This document shows positions 33,594-43,769 of a stretch of 64,000 nucleotides of DNA, one piece after another. The position numbers and the translations under genes are program-made. The number at the start of each line of letters is the position of its first letter. Within the stretch, counting starts at the first letter, position 1. Below the pieces are notes generated by a model. It had not been told where the DNA came from. It saw only the letters and a program-made list of their open reading frames with translations, and did no database searches. This DNA comes from Lactobacillus xujianguonis (GTDB lineage Bacteria; Bacillota; Bacilli; Lactobacillales; Lactobacillaceae). The stretch is taken from assembly GCF_004009905.1 (NCBI RefSeq), contig NZ_ML136872.1:62001-126000 (forward strand), in the 5' to 3' direction.

Positions 33594-35252
33594 TTATTCA
33601 ACTGAAACTAAGAAATGGTAAACTGGTTGGCCACCATCGTGAACTTCAAATTCGAGATCATCATGCTTAGCTTCGACTGCTTTAACTACTTCATCAGCTA
33701 AAGACTTATTAGCATCGCGCCCAAACATGATGGTTACAATTTCTGAATCTTCATCAAGCATCTTTTCGATCATTTCAGTTGTAGCAGCTACTAAATCAGC
33801 ATTATCAACCTTGATCTTGCCATCAACAATGCCAAGGTAATCATCTTTATGAATTTCAACATCATCAATGTTAGTGTCACGGTTAGCTTGTGTAACTTCA
33901 CCTGAAACAACTGAATCTAAGTCTTCAGTCATTGCTTCCACGTTTTCATCAACAGAAGTATCTGGATCAAATGAAAGCATTGCGGTTAAACCTTGAGAAA
34001 TGGTCTTGGTTGGCACAATTCCTACTGGAATATCACTAACTTCAGCAGCTTGCTTAGCAGCCATAACGATATTACCGTTATTTGGTAAAATAATGGCCTG
34101 CTTAGCGCCAGACTTCTTAATGGCATCAATAATATCAGCAGTTGAAGGGTTCATGGTTTGTCCACCAGAAATAATCCGGTTGACCCCTTCACTTTCAAAT
34201 AACTTGCGAATTCCGTTACCTGAGCAGACAGCGATGACAGCAAAATCAACTGCATCTTGCTTTTCTTCATCGTCATTAACGATGGTTTCGTGTTGAATCC
34301 GCATGTTATCAATCTTGATCTTACCTAATTGACCAAATTGGCTACCATATTGGAAAACATCACCTGGGTGTTCAGTGTGAACGTGAACTTTGGCAACTTC
34401 ACCATCTGAAACAGCTAATAATGAGTCACCTAATTCAGATAAGTGCTTTCTGAATTCTTCCAAGTCAAACTTCTTCTTGTTAGGCACATCAGCAGTTAAG
34501 TCAACCATAATTTCAGTACAGTAACCATTAGCAATATCTTGCGTTGCTAATTGACTTTGAACTGATTGGTGGTGCATGGCATTGATCATTTCATCCATTT
34601 CAGTTTCATCTGGTTGATATTGATCAGCAAAGTTTTCACCAAGTAAACCTTCTAAGAAACCTTCATAGATGAATAACAAACCTTGACCACCGGAGTCAAC
34701 AACACCGACTTGCTTTAAAACTGGTAATAAGTCAGGGGTAGTCTTCAAAGCCTTCTTAGCTCCTTCAACTACCGCCTTCATTACTTCTTCTACATCATCA
34801 GTGTCATTGGCCTTTTCGGCACCTTCTTGAGCAGCAACGCGTGCAACAGTTAAAATAGTTCCTTCAACTGGCTTCATTACTGCCTTATAAGCAGTAGTTA
34901 CCCCATTAGAAAAGGCATTTGCTAACTCTTGGGCATTTAAAGTCTTCATCCCTTGAGTTGCCTTGTAAAAGCCTCTGAACAATTGTGAAGTAATAACACC
35001 ACTATTACCACGAGCACCCATCAGCATCCCGCGAGCAAGACTTTCGGTTAAGTCGCCAACGCTAGTGCTTTGATTCTTAGTAACTGCTCTTGCACCACTT
35101 TCAATGGTCAAATTCATATTGGTACCAGTATCACCATCGGGAACTGGGAAAACATTCAATGAGTTTACAAACTCAGCATTCTTTCCCATTCGGTGCGTAG
35201 CAACCCGGACCATGTCTCTAAATTGTTTACTATCTATTTCTTTTAAAACCAA
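33594..35252 (-). CDS. fakA: Fatty acid kinase catalytic subunit FakA (DhaL/DegV-like, YloV)
   Basis: A 552-residue protein of the YloV/FakA family. The N-terminal DhaL-type ATP-binding domain (about 1-200) has the Mg-ATP motif NVFPVPDGDTGTNM and RGNSGVITSQL. A central domain (HVHTEHPGDV) and a C-terminal DegV-like fold follow. FakA phosphorylates fatty acids presented by FakB (a DegV protein, not in the window) to acyl-phosphate, which joins the PlsX pool. The start is TTG 35252, 8 nt after GGAGG. It lies 20 bp after the asp23-like yloU gene, the usual partner. Confidence 0.93.
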   Translation of the reverse strand: MVLKEIDSKQFRDMVRVATHRMGKNAEFVNSLNVFPVPDGDTGTNMNLTIESGARAVTKNQSTSVGDLTESLARGMLMGARGNSGVITSQLFRGFYKATQGMKTLNAQELANAFSNGVTTAYKAVMKPVEGTILTVARVAAQEGAEKANDTDDVEEVMKAVVEGAKKALKTTPDLLPVLKQVGVVDSGGQGLLFIYEGFLEGLLGENFADQYQPDETEMDEMINAMHHQSVQSQLATQDIANGYCTEIMVDLTADVPNKKKFDLEEFRKHLSELGDSLLAVSDGEVAKVHVHTEHPGDVFQYGSQFGQLGKIKIDNMRIQHETIVNDDEEKQDAVDFAVIAVCSGNGIRKLFESEGVNRIISGGQTMNPSTADIIDAIKKSGAKQAIILPNNGNIVMAAKQAAEVSDIPVGIVPTKTISQGLTAMLSFDPDTSVDENVEAMTEDLDSVVSGEVTQANRDTNIDDVEIHKDDYLGIVDGKIKVDNADLVAATTEMIEKMLDEDSEIVTIMFGRDANKSLADEVVKAVEAKHDDLEFEVHDGGQPVYHFLVSVE

Positions 35253-35272
35253 CCTAATAACCTCCGCTTGCG

Positions 35273-35635
35273 TTATTCATCAAGTACTTTAACGCTTTGA
35301 ATGATGACATTAACGGCCTTTGTATCAATGCCTAATTGATTCTTCAAATTATATTTGACACTGCTTTGAACATTACGACTAACTTCCGAAATCTTCAAGC
35401 CATAGCCAACAATAATGTAGACATCTACCGTAATTTCATTATCTTCAGACTTGACAACAACACCGCGCTTGTAATTGGCCCGATTAAGAATTCCATCGAA
35501 ACCATCACGAATGGCATTCTTAGAAGCCATTCCTACAACGCCGTAATTAGACGTAGCTGCACTACCAACAACAGTTGCAATTACTCCGTTTGAAATATCG
35601 ATCAAACCATTTTTTGTTTTGATTTTAACAGCCAT
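35273..35635 (-). CDS. Asp23/Gls24 family protein YloU
   Basis: A 120-residue Asp23/Gls24-type protein (MAVKIKTKNGLIDISNGVIATVVGSAATSNYGVVGMAS). The family forms membrane-associated assemblies linked to cell-envelope stress in staphylococci. The yloU-yloV pairing is conserved in Firmicutes, and its role here is probably tied to fatty acid kinase function, though the mechanism is unknown. It is divergent from rpmB. A second family member lies at 53451-53882. The ATG follows GGAGG. Confidence 0.9.
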   Translation of the reverse strand: MAVKIKTKNGLIDISNGVIATVVGSAATSNYGVVGMASKNAIRDGFDGILNRANYKRGVVVKSEDNEITVDVYIIVGYGLKISEVSRNVQSSVKYNLKNQLGIDTKAVNVIIQSVKVLDE

Positions 35636-35736
35636 GTTTCTCCTCCGTCTTCATTGTCTCGAATATACGTATTCATTTTATCATAGTAAACTACAAAAGC
35701 GCAGTAAAACCTATTTATTAAAAAATACTTTTCCTG

Positions 35737-35765
35737 TTGAATTAAAGTTCAAGATATGCTATCTT
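35737..35765 (+). promoter_or_regulatory. rpmB promoter
   Basis: TTGAAT (35737-35742) and TATCTT (35760-35765), 17-bp spacer, 38 bp before the rpmB ATG. Confidence 0.7.
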
Positions 35766-35803
35766 AATTAAGTATGAAAACACATATAAAGGAGGTTTAG
35801 CAA

Positions 35804-35989
35804 ATGGCAAAAGATTTTGTGACAGGTAAGAAAACTACTTTTGGTAACAAGCGTTCACACTCAAAGAGATCAGCTCGTCGTGCATGGAAGCCAAACCTTC
35901 AAAGAGTTCGTATTCTTGTTGACGGTAAGCCAAAGCGCGTATGGGTATCTGCTAAGACTTTGAAGTCTGGTAAAGTAACTCGTGCCTAA
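35804..35989 (+). CDS. rpmB: 50S ribosomal protein L28
   Basis: A 61-residue L28 ([20 protein letters not shown]...), very basic and of normal length. It is the cysteine-free form, lacking the zinc ribbon of some L28 proteins. AAAGGAGG lies 8 nt upstream. It is a single gene on the plus strand, divergent from yloU-fakA, with its own promoter and terminator, as in most Firmicutes. Confidence 0.97.
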   Translation: MAKDFVTGKKTTFGNKRSHSKRSARRAWKPNLQRVRILVDGKPKRVWVSAKTLKSGKVTRA

Positions 35990-36002
35990 TGATTAACCAA
36001 GC

Positions 36003-36032
36003 CCTTACAGAACTATCTGCGGGGTTTTTATT
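36003..36032 (+). terminator. rpmB terminator
   Basis: CCC...CAGA-ACTA-TCTG...GGG hairpin followed by GTTTTTATTTT, about 20 bp after the rpmB stop. Confidence 0.7.
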
Positions 36033-36079
36033 TTGCAAAAAAGTAAGTAATTAAGTACAACATTTGTGCAACAACAAAA

Positions 36080-36122
36080 GAAGAGCATGGAAATGAGTCA
36101 TCATTTTCCTGCTCTTCTTTTT
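36080..36122. terminator. Bidirectional terminator between rpmB and the 101-residue gene
   Basis: GAAGAGCA...TGCTCTTC-type stem extended by GGAAA/TTTCC and TGA/TCA, with T-rich flanks on both strands. On the minus strand it follows the gene at 36125 by 2 bp, and it backs up the rpmB terminator. Confidence 0.8.
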
Positions 36123-36124
36123 CT

Positions 36125-36430
36125 TTATTTCATAATATTGTGATGTTTGTCATCATCAGGAATTTCACTTGCCATCCGCTCTTGAATTGGCGTGTAAGCA
36201 TATTCCGTGATTAATTCCCCTAGCTTAGTTGGCAAGCCAAGATCTTGATAAGTCACATTACGTGATAAACCATTAATGGTAGCAACTTCTTTATGATTCT
36301 TTTTATCAAAAACATGCACATGATCTTTATGCAAGTATTTCTTAACATCATTCTTTACTCGATCAAGCTCAGCTTCAAAGCGTCCACCTTCAACATCACT
36401 GACTTTATTTTCAAAATCACTGTATTTCAT
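36125..36430 (-). CDS. Uncharacterised 101-residue protein
   Basis: I do not recognise this family. The 101-residue protein is charged, with no membrane segment, signal peptide or cysteine. It begins MKYSDFENKVSDVEGGRFEAELDRVKNDV, probably helical (about 1-35). A mixed middle part (HVHVFDKKNHKEVATINGLSR) follows, and the tail ends DDDKHHNIMK, rich in Asp, His and Lys. GAGG lies 7 nt before the ATG, and a strong terminator follows the stop, so expression is credible. It lies 45 bp after thiN in the same direction, possibly as the last gene of the prpC-prkC-rsgA-rpe-thiN operon. Confidence 0.75.
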   Translation of the reverse strand: MKYSDFENKVSDVEGGRFEAELDRVKNDVKKYLHKDHVHVFDKKNHKEVATINGLSRNVTYQDLGLPTKLGELITEYAYTPIQERMASEIPDDDKHHNIMK

Positions 36431-36475
36431 AATCTAGCCTCATTTCTTTTATCTGCTTCTATTGTACACGCATTT

Positions 36476-37162
36476 CTAGAGATTATGAAAGCGATTAATA
36501 TCTTTTGAATAAATTGCCGCAATCATGCCCTCGTCAAACGAAATTTCAAATTCAGGCTGATGTGGTAAAAACTCATTAGACGAAAAAACTCGTGGATAAT
36601 TTGCCGAAAAATTATCTAACTCATACCGAGCATGTTTGATGGAAAAATTTTTTACTCCCGTCAATCCGGCAAAACCGATATAGGGATAAGTCAAATCCTG
36701 CTGCAATGAATGTTGACCTGGATTAAAAAATAAAATTTTATTTTGCTGATCAAGAATGGTTACTCGCTCTGCAAATTGCCGAATTGCTTGATTCAGTAGC
36801 ATCAATAAATTGATCAAAAAATGATCAATCCGCCCACCCGTTGCTCCTAAAATCGTTAATTGCGTAACATGATAATCATCAAACACCGTTTGCAGCATCA
36901 GTTCTGAATCGGTCCAATCTTTAATCGGATTGGAATAGCGGATATCCGGCACATTACTTTCAATACGGGATAAATCTTTAGGCTTGAGTGAATCAAAATC
37001 GCCAACTGCTAAATCTGGCACAATACCCAATTCTTCTAAATATAAGGATCCGCGATCAACACCGACCACTAAATCATGAGCATATTTTGCTTTCAAGAAC
37101 CGCTTTTTGATGTCTTCGGGCCATAAATCTGTCGGCCCACCTAGTAATGCATATGCTTTCAT
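36476..37162 (-). CDS. thiN: Thiamine pyrophosphokinase
   Basis: A 228-residue thiamine diphosphokinase that makes thiamine pyrophosphate from thiamine and ATP. Motifs: VVGVDRGSLYLEELGIVPDLAVGDFDSL near the N-terminus and LTILGATGGRIDHFLINLLML in the middle, both typical of the family, then a C-terminal beta domain. Its ATG overlaps the rpe stop (ATGA). The rpe-thiN pair after rsgA is conserved in Firmicutes. This allows use of salvaged thiamine; no biosynthetic thi genes are present in the window. Confidence 0.93.
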   Translation of the reverse strand: MKAYALLGGPTDLWPEDIKKRFLKAKYAHDLVVGVDRGSLYLEELGIVPDLAVGDFDSLKPKDLSRIESNVPDIRYSNPIKDWTDSELMLQTVFDDYHVTQLTILGATGGRIDHFLINLLMLLNQAIRQFAERVTILDQQNKILFFNPGQHSLQQDLTYPYIGFAGLTGVKNFSIKHARYELDNFSANYPRVFSSNEFLPHQPEFEISFDEGMIAAIYSKDINRFHNL

Positions 37163-37809
37163 GAGGCCATAATTCTCTCTAACTTCTGCATTTGGCTGGC
37201 AAAATCAGCAGCTTCATATAAATACGAGCCCACCACAAAAACATTAGCACCGGCATCTTTAGCTAACTTAATGGTCTGATCATTAATCCCACCATCAACT
37301 TCAATAGGCAGTTCTGATCCGGCTATTTCTCTAATTTCTTTAATTCGATTAGCTGATTCCGCAATAAATTTTTGCCCGCCAAAGCCAGGATGAACAGTCA
37401 TAACTAGTACTTGCTTAATTTTGCCTAAAAATGGCTTAATGACCTTGACTGGTGTATCTGGATTCAGAACTAACGCCCCAGCTACATGATGGTCAGCTAA
37501 ATAATCTAGCCAATAATTGAGCTTCGCCTCACTCATTGCTTCATAATGCAATTCAACGCTGTCAGCGCCAGCCTTCACAAAAGCCGGAACAAGATCATCA
37601 GGATGATCACTCATAAAATGGATTTCCGATTTAATTGATGGGAACTCCCGCTTAAAATCTGATACCAATTGTGGTCCAAAAGATAAGTTAGGAACAAAAT
37701 GCCCATCCATAATATCAATATGAAAACGACTGATTCCAGCTGCAACAGCTTCATCAATATCTTTTTTTAAATTTAAATTATTTGCATTCAAAATAGATGG
37801 TGCAATCAT
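37159..37809 (-). CDS. rpe: Ribulose-phosphate 3-epimerase
   Basis: A 216-residue TIM-barrel epimerase that interconverts ribulose 5-phosphate and xylulose 5-phosphate. It begins MIAPSILNANNLNLKKDI and carries FHIDIMDGHFVPNLSFGP, LVMTVHPGFGGQKF and VDGGIN, covering the metal and phosphate sites. ATG 37809 is preferred since family members start MIAPSIL; TTG 37812 is in frame and slightly closer to GGAG. The gene overlaps thiN by 4 bp and follows rsgA by about 20 bp. Confidence 0.96.
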   Translation of the reverse strand: MIAPSILNANNLNLKKDIDEAVAAGISRFHIDIMDGHFVPNLSFGPQLVSDFKREFPSIKSEIHFMSDHPDDLVPAFVKAGADSVELHYEAMSEAKLNYWLDYLADHHVAGALVLNPDTPVKVIKPFLGKIKQVLVMTVHPGFGGQKFIAESANRIKEIREIAGSELPIEVDGGINDQTIKLAKDAGANVFVVGSYLYEAADFASQMQKLERIMAS

Positions 37810-37829
37810 CAACTTCTAATCTCTCCCAT

Positions 37830-38726
37830 TTACTTCAAATATTCAGGTAACCGTCCCTCACTAATTTCGGTCCGCATTGCCAAATAATCATCATAACGCG
37901 CTGGTAGGATTTCGCCTGCAGCCAGCAATCTTTTCACTTCACAGGCTGGTTCTTTTAAATGTTGGCACCCGCGAAACTTACATTTGCTGCTGGCTTTTTT
38001 AAATTCAATAAAGTAGTTACACAATTCATTGAGCTTAATTGGGGTTAAGTCAATTGAAGAAAAGCCAGGGGTATCAGCTAAAAAGCCCTGTCCCATCTTA
38101 AATAATTGCACTTGTCTTGTTGTGTGTTTACCCCGATTTAAAACTTGCGAGATTTCACCAGTTGCTTGATTGGCATCCTTTTTTAACTTATTTAATAAAG
38201 TTGACTTGCCAGCACCAGATTGTCCTGCTAAGGTCCAAATCTGTCCTGCTGCGATTAAATTAGGTAAATCTGCTGCCAATTTAGTCGCATCATCATAAAC
38301 AGGGTAGCCAATTTTTTCATAATAGGCCAAAATTTCCTTAATTTGACCTAACTTATCGCTATTTTTAAGCAAGTCACCTTTTGACAAATAAATCGTAACT
38401 TGGACTTTCTGCCAACTAAAAAAGTTTAAAAAGCGATCAAGCAGTGCTACTGAGAAGTCAGGTTGCACTGCAGAAATAACTAACAAAACGTGACTAACAT
38501 TAGCCACAGCTGGGCGTCCGATGCGATTCAAACGTGGCAAAATTTTAACTAAGTAACTCATGCCTTGATCATCAATCTGAATCTCAACATGGTCACCGAC
38601 AGCCGGTTTTTGCTTCTTCTGTCGAAATACACCACGTGCTCTTGTTCTGATTAACCCCTCACTAGTTTGCACGTCATAATAACCTGCAATCAAACCAGTT
38701 ACGGTGCCTTCAGCTTGCCTTGTCAT
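37830..38726 (-). CDS. rsgA: Ribosome small subunit GTPase RsgA
   Basis: A 298-residue circularly permuted GTPase that checks late 30S maturation. An N-terminal OB fold (about 1-65) precedes the permuted G motifs: [10 protein letters not shown] (G4), [14 protein letters not shown] (G1), DTPGFSS (G3). The C-terminal zinc motif includes CKFRGCQH and [10 protein letters not shown]. It overlaps prkC by 4 bp. The prkC-rsgA pairing is conserved, and RsgA (CpgA) is a known PrkC substrate in Bacillus, so phosphorylation here is plausible but unproven. Confidence 0.96.
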   Translation of the reverse strand: MTRQAEGTVTGLIAGYYDVQTSEGLIRTRARGVFRQKKQKPAVGDHVEIQIDDQGMSYLVKILPRLNRIGRPAVANVSHVLLVISAVQPDFSVALLDRFLNFFSWQKVQVTIYLSKGDLLKNSDKLGQIKEILAYYEKIGYPVYDDATKLAADLPNLIAAGQIWTLAGQSGAGKSTLLNKLKKDANQATGEISQVLNRGKHTTRQVQLFKMGQGFLADTPGFSSIDLTPIKLNELCNYFIEFKKASSKCKFRGCQHLKEPACEVKRLLAAGEILPARYDDYLAMRTEISEGRLPEYLK

Positions 38727-40744
38727 TTAGTCACCTTTTCATTCAAAATTGTCTCGCCATCACGTACTACTCTTAATTGACCTGAACCATCCTTTAGTGA
38801 GAATGGAATTGAAAAGCTCATATCACGCTTAATGTACAGATCACGATAAATATTACCTAAAGAGTGGTCATCATCGCGAATGTAAATTTGCACATGATTA
38901 CCCTTGGCATTTTCTTTTTCTTCTGCTTCACGATGATTATCACCCTGTGTTTCGTCAGCAGGAGCTTGATAATCAACGGTAAAGGTCTTAGTCACATTGG
39001 TATCTTTAGCATCTTCTTTTGGCCCTTTAGAAACTACTACTGTGACCGTTGAGCCACGTTTTACCCGCGTGCCGGCATCTGGTCGCATGGAAATAATCAT
39101 GCCCTTTTCAACATGATCTGAATATTCTTGGATTATTTGTAACGTTAAGCCATATTCTTTGGCATAATCCTGCGCACTCTTCAAAGAATAATTCTTCAAA
39201 TCCTTTAATTTGATTAAATTCTTCTTTGGCTTTGGTGCTTTGCCTTGGGAAACTACCAAAGTAATAGTTGTCTGTTTTGGTTTAACTTCAACACCAGCAG
39301 CAATACTTTGCGAAATGACTTTTCCTTCATCAATGTCATTCGAATATTGGTTTTCTCGAATGACATCAAATCCCAATTCTTCTAACTTAGTGGCAGCTTC
39401 TTCGTAGTCAGTATTCTCTACATCAGGAACTTTGATCATTCCCGCGCCACTAGAAATTACTAGGTCAATAACTTGACCTTTCTTTAGCATCTCACCTGCA
39501 GCCGGTTTGGTTTCAATCACCTTACCAACGGCAACACTATCAGAATGCCGTTTAACTGTATTACCAATCGTAAAACCAGCATCTTCGATTTTAGCTTTGG
39601 CCTTACCTTCAGCAAGATTAGTTACATCTGGTACTCTAACTCCAGCTGGTTGATGATCTTGATTTCCACCTAAGGCAAAAATCATGATGAGCACAATTAA
39701 TACAGCGGCAATTCCCATAAAAATAAACCACCATTTATGAGCTCTAACTCCCTGCCAGAAATCATGATGTTGCTCTTTCGCAGTTTCTTTAGGGGAAGAT
39801 TTTTCTTGCTCAGTGTTTTGCTTAGTCACATCATTATCAGCCTTTTTAAAGCCAGGCAGGATAATAGTTTCATCATCATTAATACGATGATTAGGTACAA
39901 AGACTTCTTCATCTTTACGACTAAAGTCTAAACTTGTATCCAGATCCGCCTTCATTTCCTGAGCTGTGGCATAACGATCGCGTGGATCTTTAGCAGTAGC
40001 TCTTAATACCACATTTTCTAAAGCTTGCGGAACTTTTGGATCTTTTTTACGAATTGATGGAATTGGTTCTTGGGCATGCTTTAAAGCAATTGAAACTGGC
40101 GTTTCACCGTTAAACGGCACTTTACCAGTTATTAACTCATAAAGAATAATCCCTAAAGAATAAATATCTGATTGCTTAGTAACTAGACCACCACGAGTTT
40201 GTTCAGGTGACATATAATGCACCGAACCCATTACTGAGTTGGTTTGGGTGATGGAACTCTGATTAAGCGCAACTGCAATTCCAAAGTCAGCAATTTTAAC
40301 ATTACCGCGCCGATCCAGCAGAATGTTTTGCGGTTTCAAATCACGGTGAATGACATTATGCTTATGAGCCAAAGCAACCGCACTTAAGATTTGGTCCATG
40401 ATCCGAATCACTTCATGTAAATCAAGAGGTGAATTTTCACCAATATATTCTTTCAAATCTGGGCCATCAACGTATTCCATTACCATGTAAGGTAAACCTT
40501 GATCAGTCCCGACATCAAGCACAGAAACGATATTTGGATGACTTAATTCACTAGTTGCTAGGGCTTCTCGCTGAAACCGTTCTTCGATTTGAGGTTCTTT
40601 TTGCAAATCTAACCGTAAGACTTTGACGGCAACTTTTCGCTGCAAAATGATATCTTCAGCTAGATAAACATTGGCCATGCCGCCTTCACCCAAAGTATCG
40701 ATAATGCGGTAGCGTTCACCAAGCAAATAAACTTTATCAATCAC
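38723..40744 (-). CDS. prkC: Ser/Thr protein kinase with PASTA domains (PrkC/StkP)
   Basis: A 673-residue membrane kinase. The cytoplasmic kinase domain (about 11-270) has G-loop [10 protein letters not shown], Lys41 in [14 protein letters not shown] with Asp135 and DFG (153-155). A linker follows, then one membrane helix (about 337-358, [21 protein letters not shown]). Outside lie three PASTA repeats (starting at about [24 protein letters not shown] and [12 protein letters not shown]) and a C-terminal extension of about 95 residues after the last repeat. PASTA domains sense muropeptides or lipid II and tune wall synthesis and division. It overlaps prpC and rsgA by 4 bp each. Confidence 0.96.
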   Translation of the reverse strand: MIDKVYLLGERYRIIDTLGEGGMANVYLAEDIILQRKVAVKVLRLDLQKEPQIEERFQREALATSELSHPNIVSVLDVGTDQGLPYMVMEYVDGPDLKEYIGENSPLDLHEVIRIMDQILSAVALAHKHNVIHRDLKPQNILLDRRGNVKIADFGIAVALNQSSITQTNSVMGSVHYMSPEQTRGGLVTKQSDIYSLGIILYELITGKVPFNGETPVSIALKHAQEPIPSIRKKDPKVPQALENVVLRATAKDPRDRYATAQEMKADLDTSLDFSRKDEEVFVPNHRINDDETIILPGFKKADNDVTKQNTEQEKSSPKETAKEQHHDFWQGVRAHKWWFIFMGIAAVLIVLIMIFALGGNQDHQPAGVRVPDVTNLAEGKAKAKIEDAGFTIGNTVKRHSDSVAVGKVIETKPAAGEMLKKGQVIDLVISSGAGMIKVPDVENTDYEEAATKLEELGFDVIRENQYSNDIDEGKVISQSIAAGVEVKPKQTTITLVVSQGKAPKPKKNLIKLKDLKNYSLKSAQDYAKEYGLTLQIIQEYSDHVEKGMIISMRPDAGTRVKRGSTVTVVVSKGPKEDAKDTNVTKTFTVDYQAPADETQGDNHREAEEKENAKGNHVQIYIRDDDHSLGNIYRDLYIKRDMSFSIPFSLKDGSGQLRVVRDGETILNEKVTK

Positions 40745-41490
40745 TTGCCTTCATCCTCCTTGTTCCAAATCAAGCAGACGGTAATATTGTCACCACCACC
40801 TAATCGATTTGCCTCATTGATCAGTTTATTACAACGATCTTTCAAAGAGAGATCCTTGGTTGCCAAAATCTGTTGGATTTGCGGATCACTTAAAGAATTG
40901 GTCAAACCATCAGTGCACAATAAGATAATATCGTTGTCATTCAGCTTAATCGTGGTAAATTCTGGATCAATCGTACTTGAAACACCTAAAGCTTGAGTGA
41001 TGATGTTCTTTTGGGGATGATGCTTAGCTTGTTCTTTGGTAATTTGCCCCATTTTTACTAATTCATTAACTAAAGAATGATCTTCAGTTAATTGGGTAAA
41101 TTTCCCATCGGCATAGCTATAACCACGCGAATCACCCAAATGAGCAATTAAGGCATTATCAGCAAAGGCAAAAGCTAGCACAATCGTCGTTCCCATTCCA
41201 TTTAGATCAGAAAAACGATCTGCGGCTTTTAAGATAGTTTCATTTTCAGTATTAAGCTGCACATCAAGCCACTTACGGGCAATTTTCGAGTCAGTAAAAT
41301 CAGTTGCTTTAAAATTATGTCCTAAATGAGTCACGGCCATCGTAGAAGCTACATCGCCGCCTTGATGTCCGCCCATCCCATCACAGACAATTGCTAAAGT
41401 AATATCGCTTTTATTTTTAAAAACTCGAACAAAATCTTGATTGCTTTTACGTATTCTACCAATACTTGAAGCATATGCTGTTTCAATCAA
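40741..41490 (-). CDS. prpC: PP2C-family protein phosphatase PrpC/Stp
   Basis: A 249-residue PPM/PP2C phosphatase that reverses PrkC action. Metal-binding motifs are intact: SNQDF near the start, VCDGMGGHQGGDVAS, AHLGDSRGY, CTDGLTN and GGDNITV. The start is TTG 41490 (then IETAYASSIGR), 8 nt after GAGG; longer frames upstream overlap rsmB and are not family-like. It lies directly after rsmB and overlaps prkC by 4 bp, so kinase and phosphatase are made together. Confidence 0.95.
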   Translation of the reverse strand: MIETAYASSIGRIRKSNQDFVRVFKNKSDITLAIVCDGMGGHQGGDVASTMAVTHLGHNFKATDFTDSKIARKWLDVQLNTENETILKAADRFSDLNGMGTTIVLAFAFADNALIAHLGDSRGYSYADGKFTQLTEDHSLVNELVKMGQITKEQAKHHPQKNIITQALGVSSTIDPEFTTIKLNDNDIILLCTDGLTNSLSDPQIQQILATKDLSLKDRCNKLINEANRLGGGDNITVCLIWNKEDEGK

Positions 41491-41494
41491 AAAT

Positions 41495-42826
41495 CTAACC
41501 TCGTAATTTAAACTTCGCAATAAAAAAGCCGTCACTGCCATAACTATCTGGCAATATTTTAAGCATTCCAGTCTTAGTCCCGATCTTGGACAATTCAAAC
41601 GGAACTAGCTCAAAGTTAGGATGACTAGCTAAAAATTGTTTAACTACATCTTCATCTTCTTCAAGAGAAATAGTACAAGTTGAGTAAACTAACTCACCAT
41701 TTTCTTCAAGTAGATGACTAACATGATCCAAGATTGACAATTGAATTTTTTGTAAATTTAACAAATCTTGTTTCTTTTTGGTGTAACGTATTTCTGGTTT
41801 TCGTCTTAGTAATCCCAAACCAGAACATGGTGCATCTACCAATATTCTAGCAAATTGTTGCCCAGAAAAGTATTCATCCGCCTTCCGCGCATCAATTGCT
41901 TTAGTCTTGACCTGATCGGCAACGTGCATTCTAGTCGCATTTTGCCGTACTAAACGCAACTTTTTTTCATGAATATCTAAAGCAGTAACTTGCCCTGTCG
42001 TCAAATGTTCTGCAATTTGCACCGTTTTACCACCTGGTGCGCTACATGCATCTAGGACTTCTTCATCACCGTTAAAGTCAAAAGCATCAACCACTAAGCT
42101 GGCTGCTTCATCTTGCACTGTTAATTGGCCGTTCTTAAATAAAGTAGTCTCTACAATTCCGCCATGAGCTAAAACATAGTTATTTGCTGCTAATTGAGAA
42201 GCTTGAGGCTCATAGCCTAATTTAGTTAAAGCAACTAAAGTTTGCCGCTGATTAGTTAAGCTAGACAAGCGCACACTATTTTTGGCTGGTTCATTAATTG
42301 ATTGCAGAATGCTAGCAGTCCGTTTAAAACCCCAATTAGTGACAAAATATTTGACCAACCAAATTGGGATACTCTCTTTCACACTTAAATATTTAAACCG
42401 GTCTTTTTCTGGCGGCAAAATTTTTCCGCGCCGCGTTAAAGCCCGTAAGATCCCATTTGCTACGCGAAAACCACCCGAATGTTGCTTACCAAATTCCTTG
42501 GCTAATTTATTGGCTTCATCAAGCACCGCCCGAGTTGGAATCTTATCTAAAAAGAAAATTTGATAAGCTGACATCAATAGCAATGGTTTTAAATACTTTT
42601 CTGAGAGCTTGGTTTTAATTAAATCATGGAGTTGGTAGTCCAAAAAGATCCGATATTGAATTGTCCCATAAACTAATTTGGTAGCTAGATTCTTATCTGC
42701 TTGCGATAAATGCGCACCTTGTAAGCTATTATTCAAACTGATATTAGAATATGAACCATCTTGCAAGACTCTAATTAAAGTTGCAAGGGCAATTGCACGG
42801 GCGCTTTTTTTATTCTTCGTCGACAA
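41495..42826 (-). CDS. rsmB: 16S rRNA m5C967 methyltransferase RsmB
   Basis: A 443-residue RsmB (Sun). The N-terminal NusB-like RNA-binding domain covers about 1-150. The methyltransferase domain contains the SAM motif VLDACSAPGGKT, the catalytic VDAPCSGLGLLRRKPEIR and YSTCTISLEEDE, giving both conserved cysteines. The best start is TTG 42826, 6 nt after GGAG and within the 3' end of fmt (17-bp overlap); an ATG at 42862 is further upstream in the same frame without a better ribosome binding site. The order priA-fmt-rsmB-prpC-prkC is the standard Firmicutes one, except that rlmN is missing between rsmB and prpC. Confidence 0.95.
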   Translation of the reverse strand: MSTKNKKSARAIALATLIRVLQDGSYSNISLNNSLQGAHLSQADKNLATKLVYGTIQYRIFLDYQLHDLIKTKLSEKYLKPLLLMSAYQIFFLDKIPTRAVLDEANKLAKEFGKQHSGGFRVANGILRALTRRGKILPPEKDRFKYLSVKESIPIWLVKYFVTNWGFKRTASILQSINEPAKNSVRLSSLTNQRQTLVALTKLGYEPQASQLAANNYVLAHGGIVETTLFKNGQLTVQDEAASLVVDAFDFNGDEEVLDACSAPGGKTVQIAEHLTTGQVTALDIHEKKLRLVRQNATRMHVADQVKTKAIDARKADEYFSGQQFARILVDAPCSGLGLLRRKPEIRYTKKKQDLLNLQKIQLSILDHVSHLLEENGELVYSTCTISLEEDEDVVKQFLASHPNFELVPFELSKIGTKTGMLKILPDSYGSDGFFIAKFKLRG

Positions 42827-43757
42827 TTTTTTCTCCTGTGGTAAACTTACTGCCTTGGCCATTCAAAAAGTTCTTAACTTCCATTCGCTTCTTACCGGAA
42901 GGTTGTAATTCAAGTAACTCTAGTACTGTTCCATTCGCAAAACTAATGGCGAAGCGACCTTTATTGGCAACAACTGTACCTGGTGCTAAGTCAGTTGTTT
43001 CATCACTGACTTGAGCTTTCCAGACCTTCAAACGTTTACCATCTACCATCATGTAAGCACCAGGGTCAGGATTAAGGGCCCGCACTAAGTTGTTAGCTTG
43101 AGCGGCTGTCATTTCTAAAGTGATTTTTTCTTGTTCTTTAGAAATGTTAGGTGAAAAGACTACTTGGTCTGGATCTTGAGCTACCTTCTTAACTGTGCCA
43201 TCAATGATTTTTGGCAAAGTTTCTAATAACAAATCACGACCAACATAAGATAGTTTTTCAAACAAGCTACCACTAGTATCGTCTGGTTGAATCTCGATGG
43301 CTTTTTGGGCATACATATCGCCAGCATCCATCTTTTTAACCATTTCCATGATCGTGACGCCGGTCTTCTTATCCCCATTTAACAAAGAATATTGGATTGG
43401 CGCACCACCACGATACTTAGGTAATAATGAACCGTGTACGTTAACTGCAGCAATTTTCACTGAATTTAAGAATTTTGTTGGCAAGAATTGTCCATAAGCG
43501 GCCGTAACAATTAAGTCAGCGTGCATGTTGATCAATTCTTCCATTTCAGGTGAACCAGATAATTTAACTGGTTGAAGCACCTTTAAATTATGCTTTTCAG
43601 CAGCAACTTTGGCAGGGGTTTTGGTAATTTTTTGTTTACGTCCCACTTTTTTATCGGGTTGGGTAACAACAGCCTTGATTTCATAGCCATGATCAAGTAA
43701 TCCTTCAAGTACAGGAACTGAAAAATCTGGAGTTCCCATAAAAATAATTGATGTCAT
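42810..43757 (-). CDS. fmt: Methionyl-tRNA formyltransferase
   Basis: A 315-residue enzyme that formylates initiator Met-tRNA using 10-formyl-tetrahydrofolate. The N-terminal catalytic domain has IIFMGTPDFSVPVLE, VNVHGSLLPKYRGGAPIQ and the Asp-containing GVTIMEMVKKMDAGD; the C-terminal OB-like domain (about 205-315) binds tRNA. ATG 43757 lies 8 nt after AAGGAG. It follows priA by about 12 bp. The def gene (peptide deformylase), which often sits between priA and fmt, is absent here. FolD in this window supplies the folate precursor. Confidence 0.96.
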   Translation of the reverse strand: MTSIIFMGTPDFSVPVLEGLLDHGYEIKAVVTQPDKKVGRKQKITKTPAKVAAEKHNLKVLQPVKLSGSPEMEELINMHADLIVTAAYGQFLPTKFLNSVKIAAVNVHGSLLPKYRGGAPIQYSLLNGDKKTGVTIMEMVKKMDAGDMYAQKAIEIQPDDTSGSLFEKLSYVGRDLLLETLPKIIDGTVKKVAQDPDQVVFSPNISKEQEKITLEMTAAQANNLVRALNPDPGAYMMVDGKRLKVWKAQVSDETTDLAPGTVVANKGRFAISFANGTVLELLELQPSGKKRMEVKNFLNGQGSKFTTGEKIVDEE

Positions 43758-43769
43758 CAAAAAAACTCC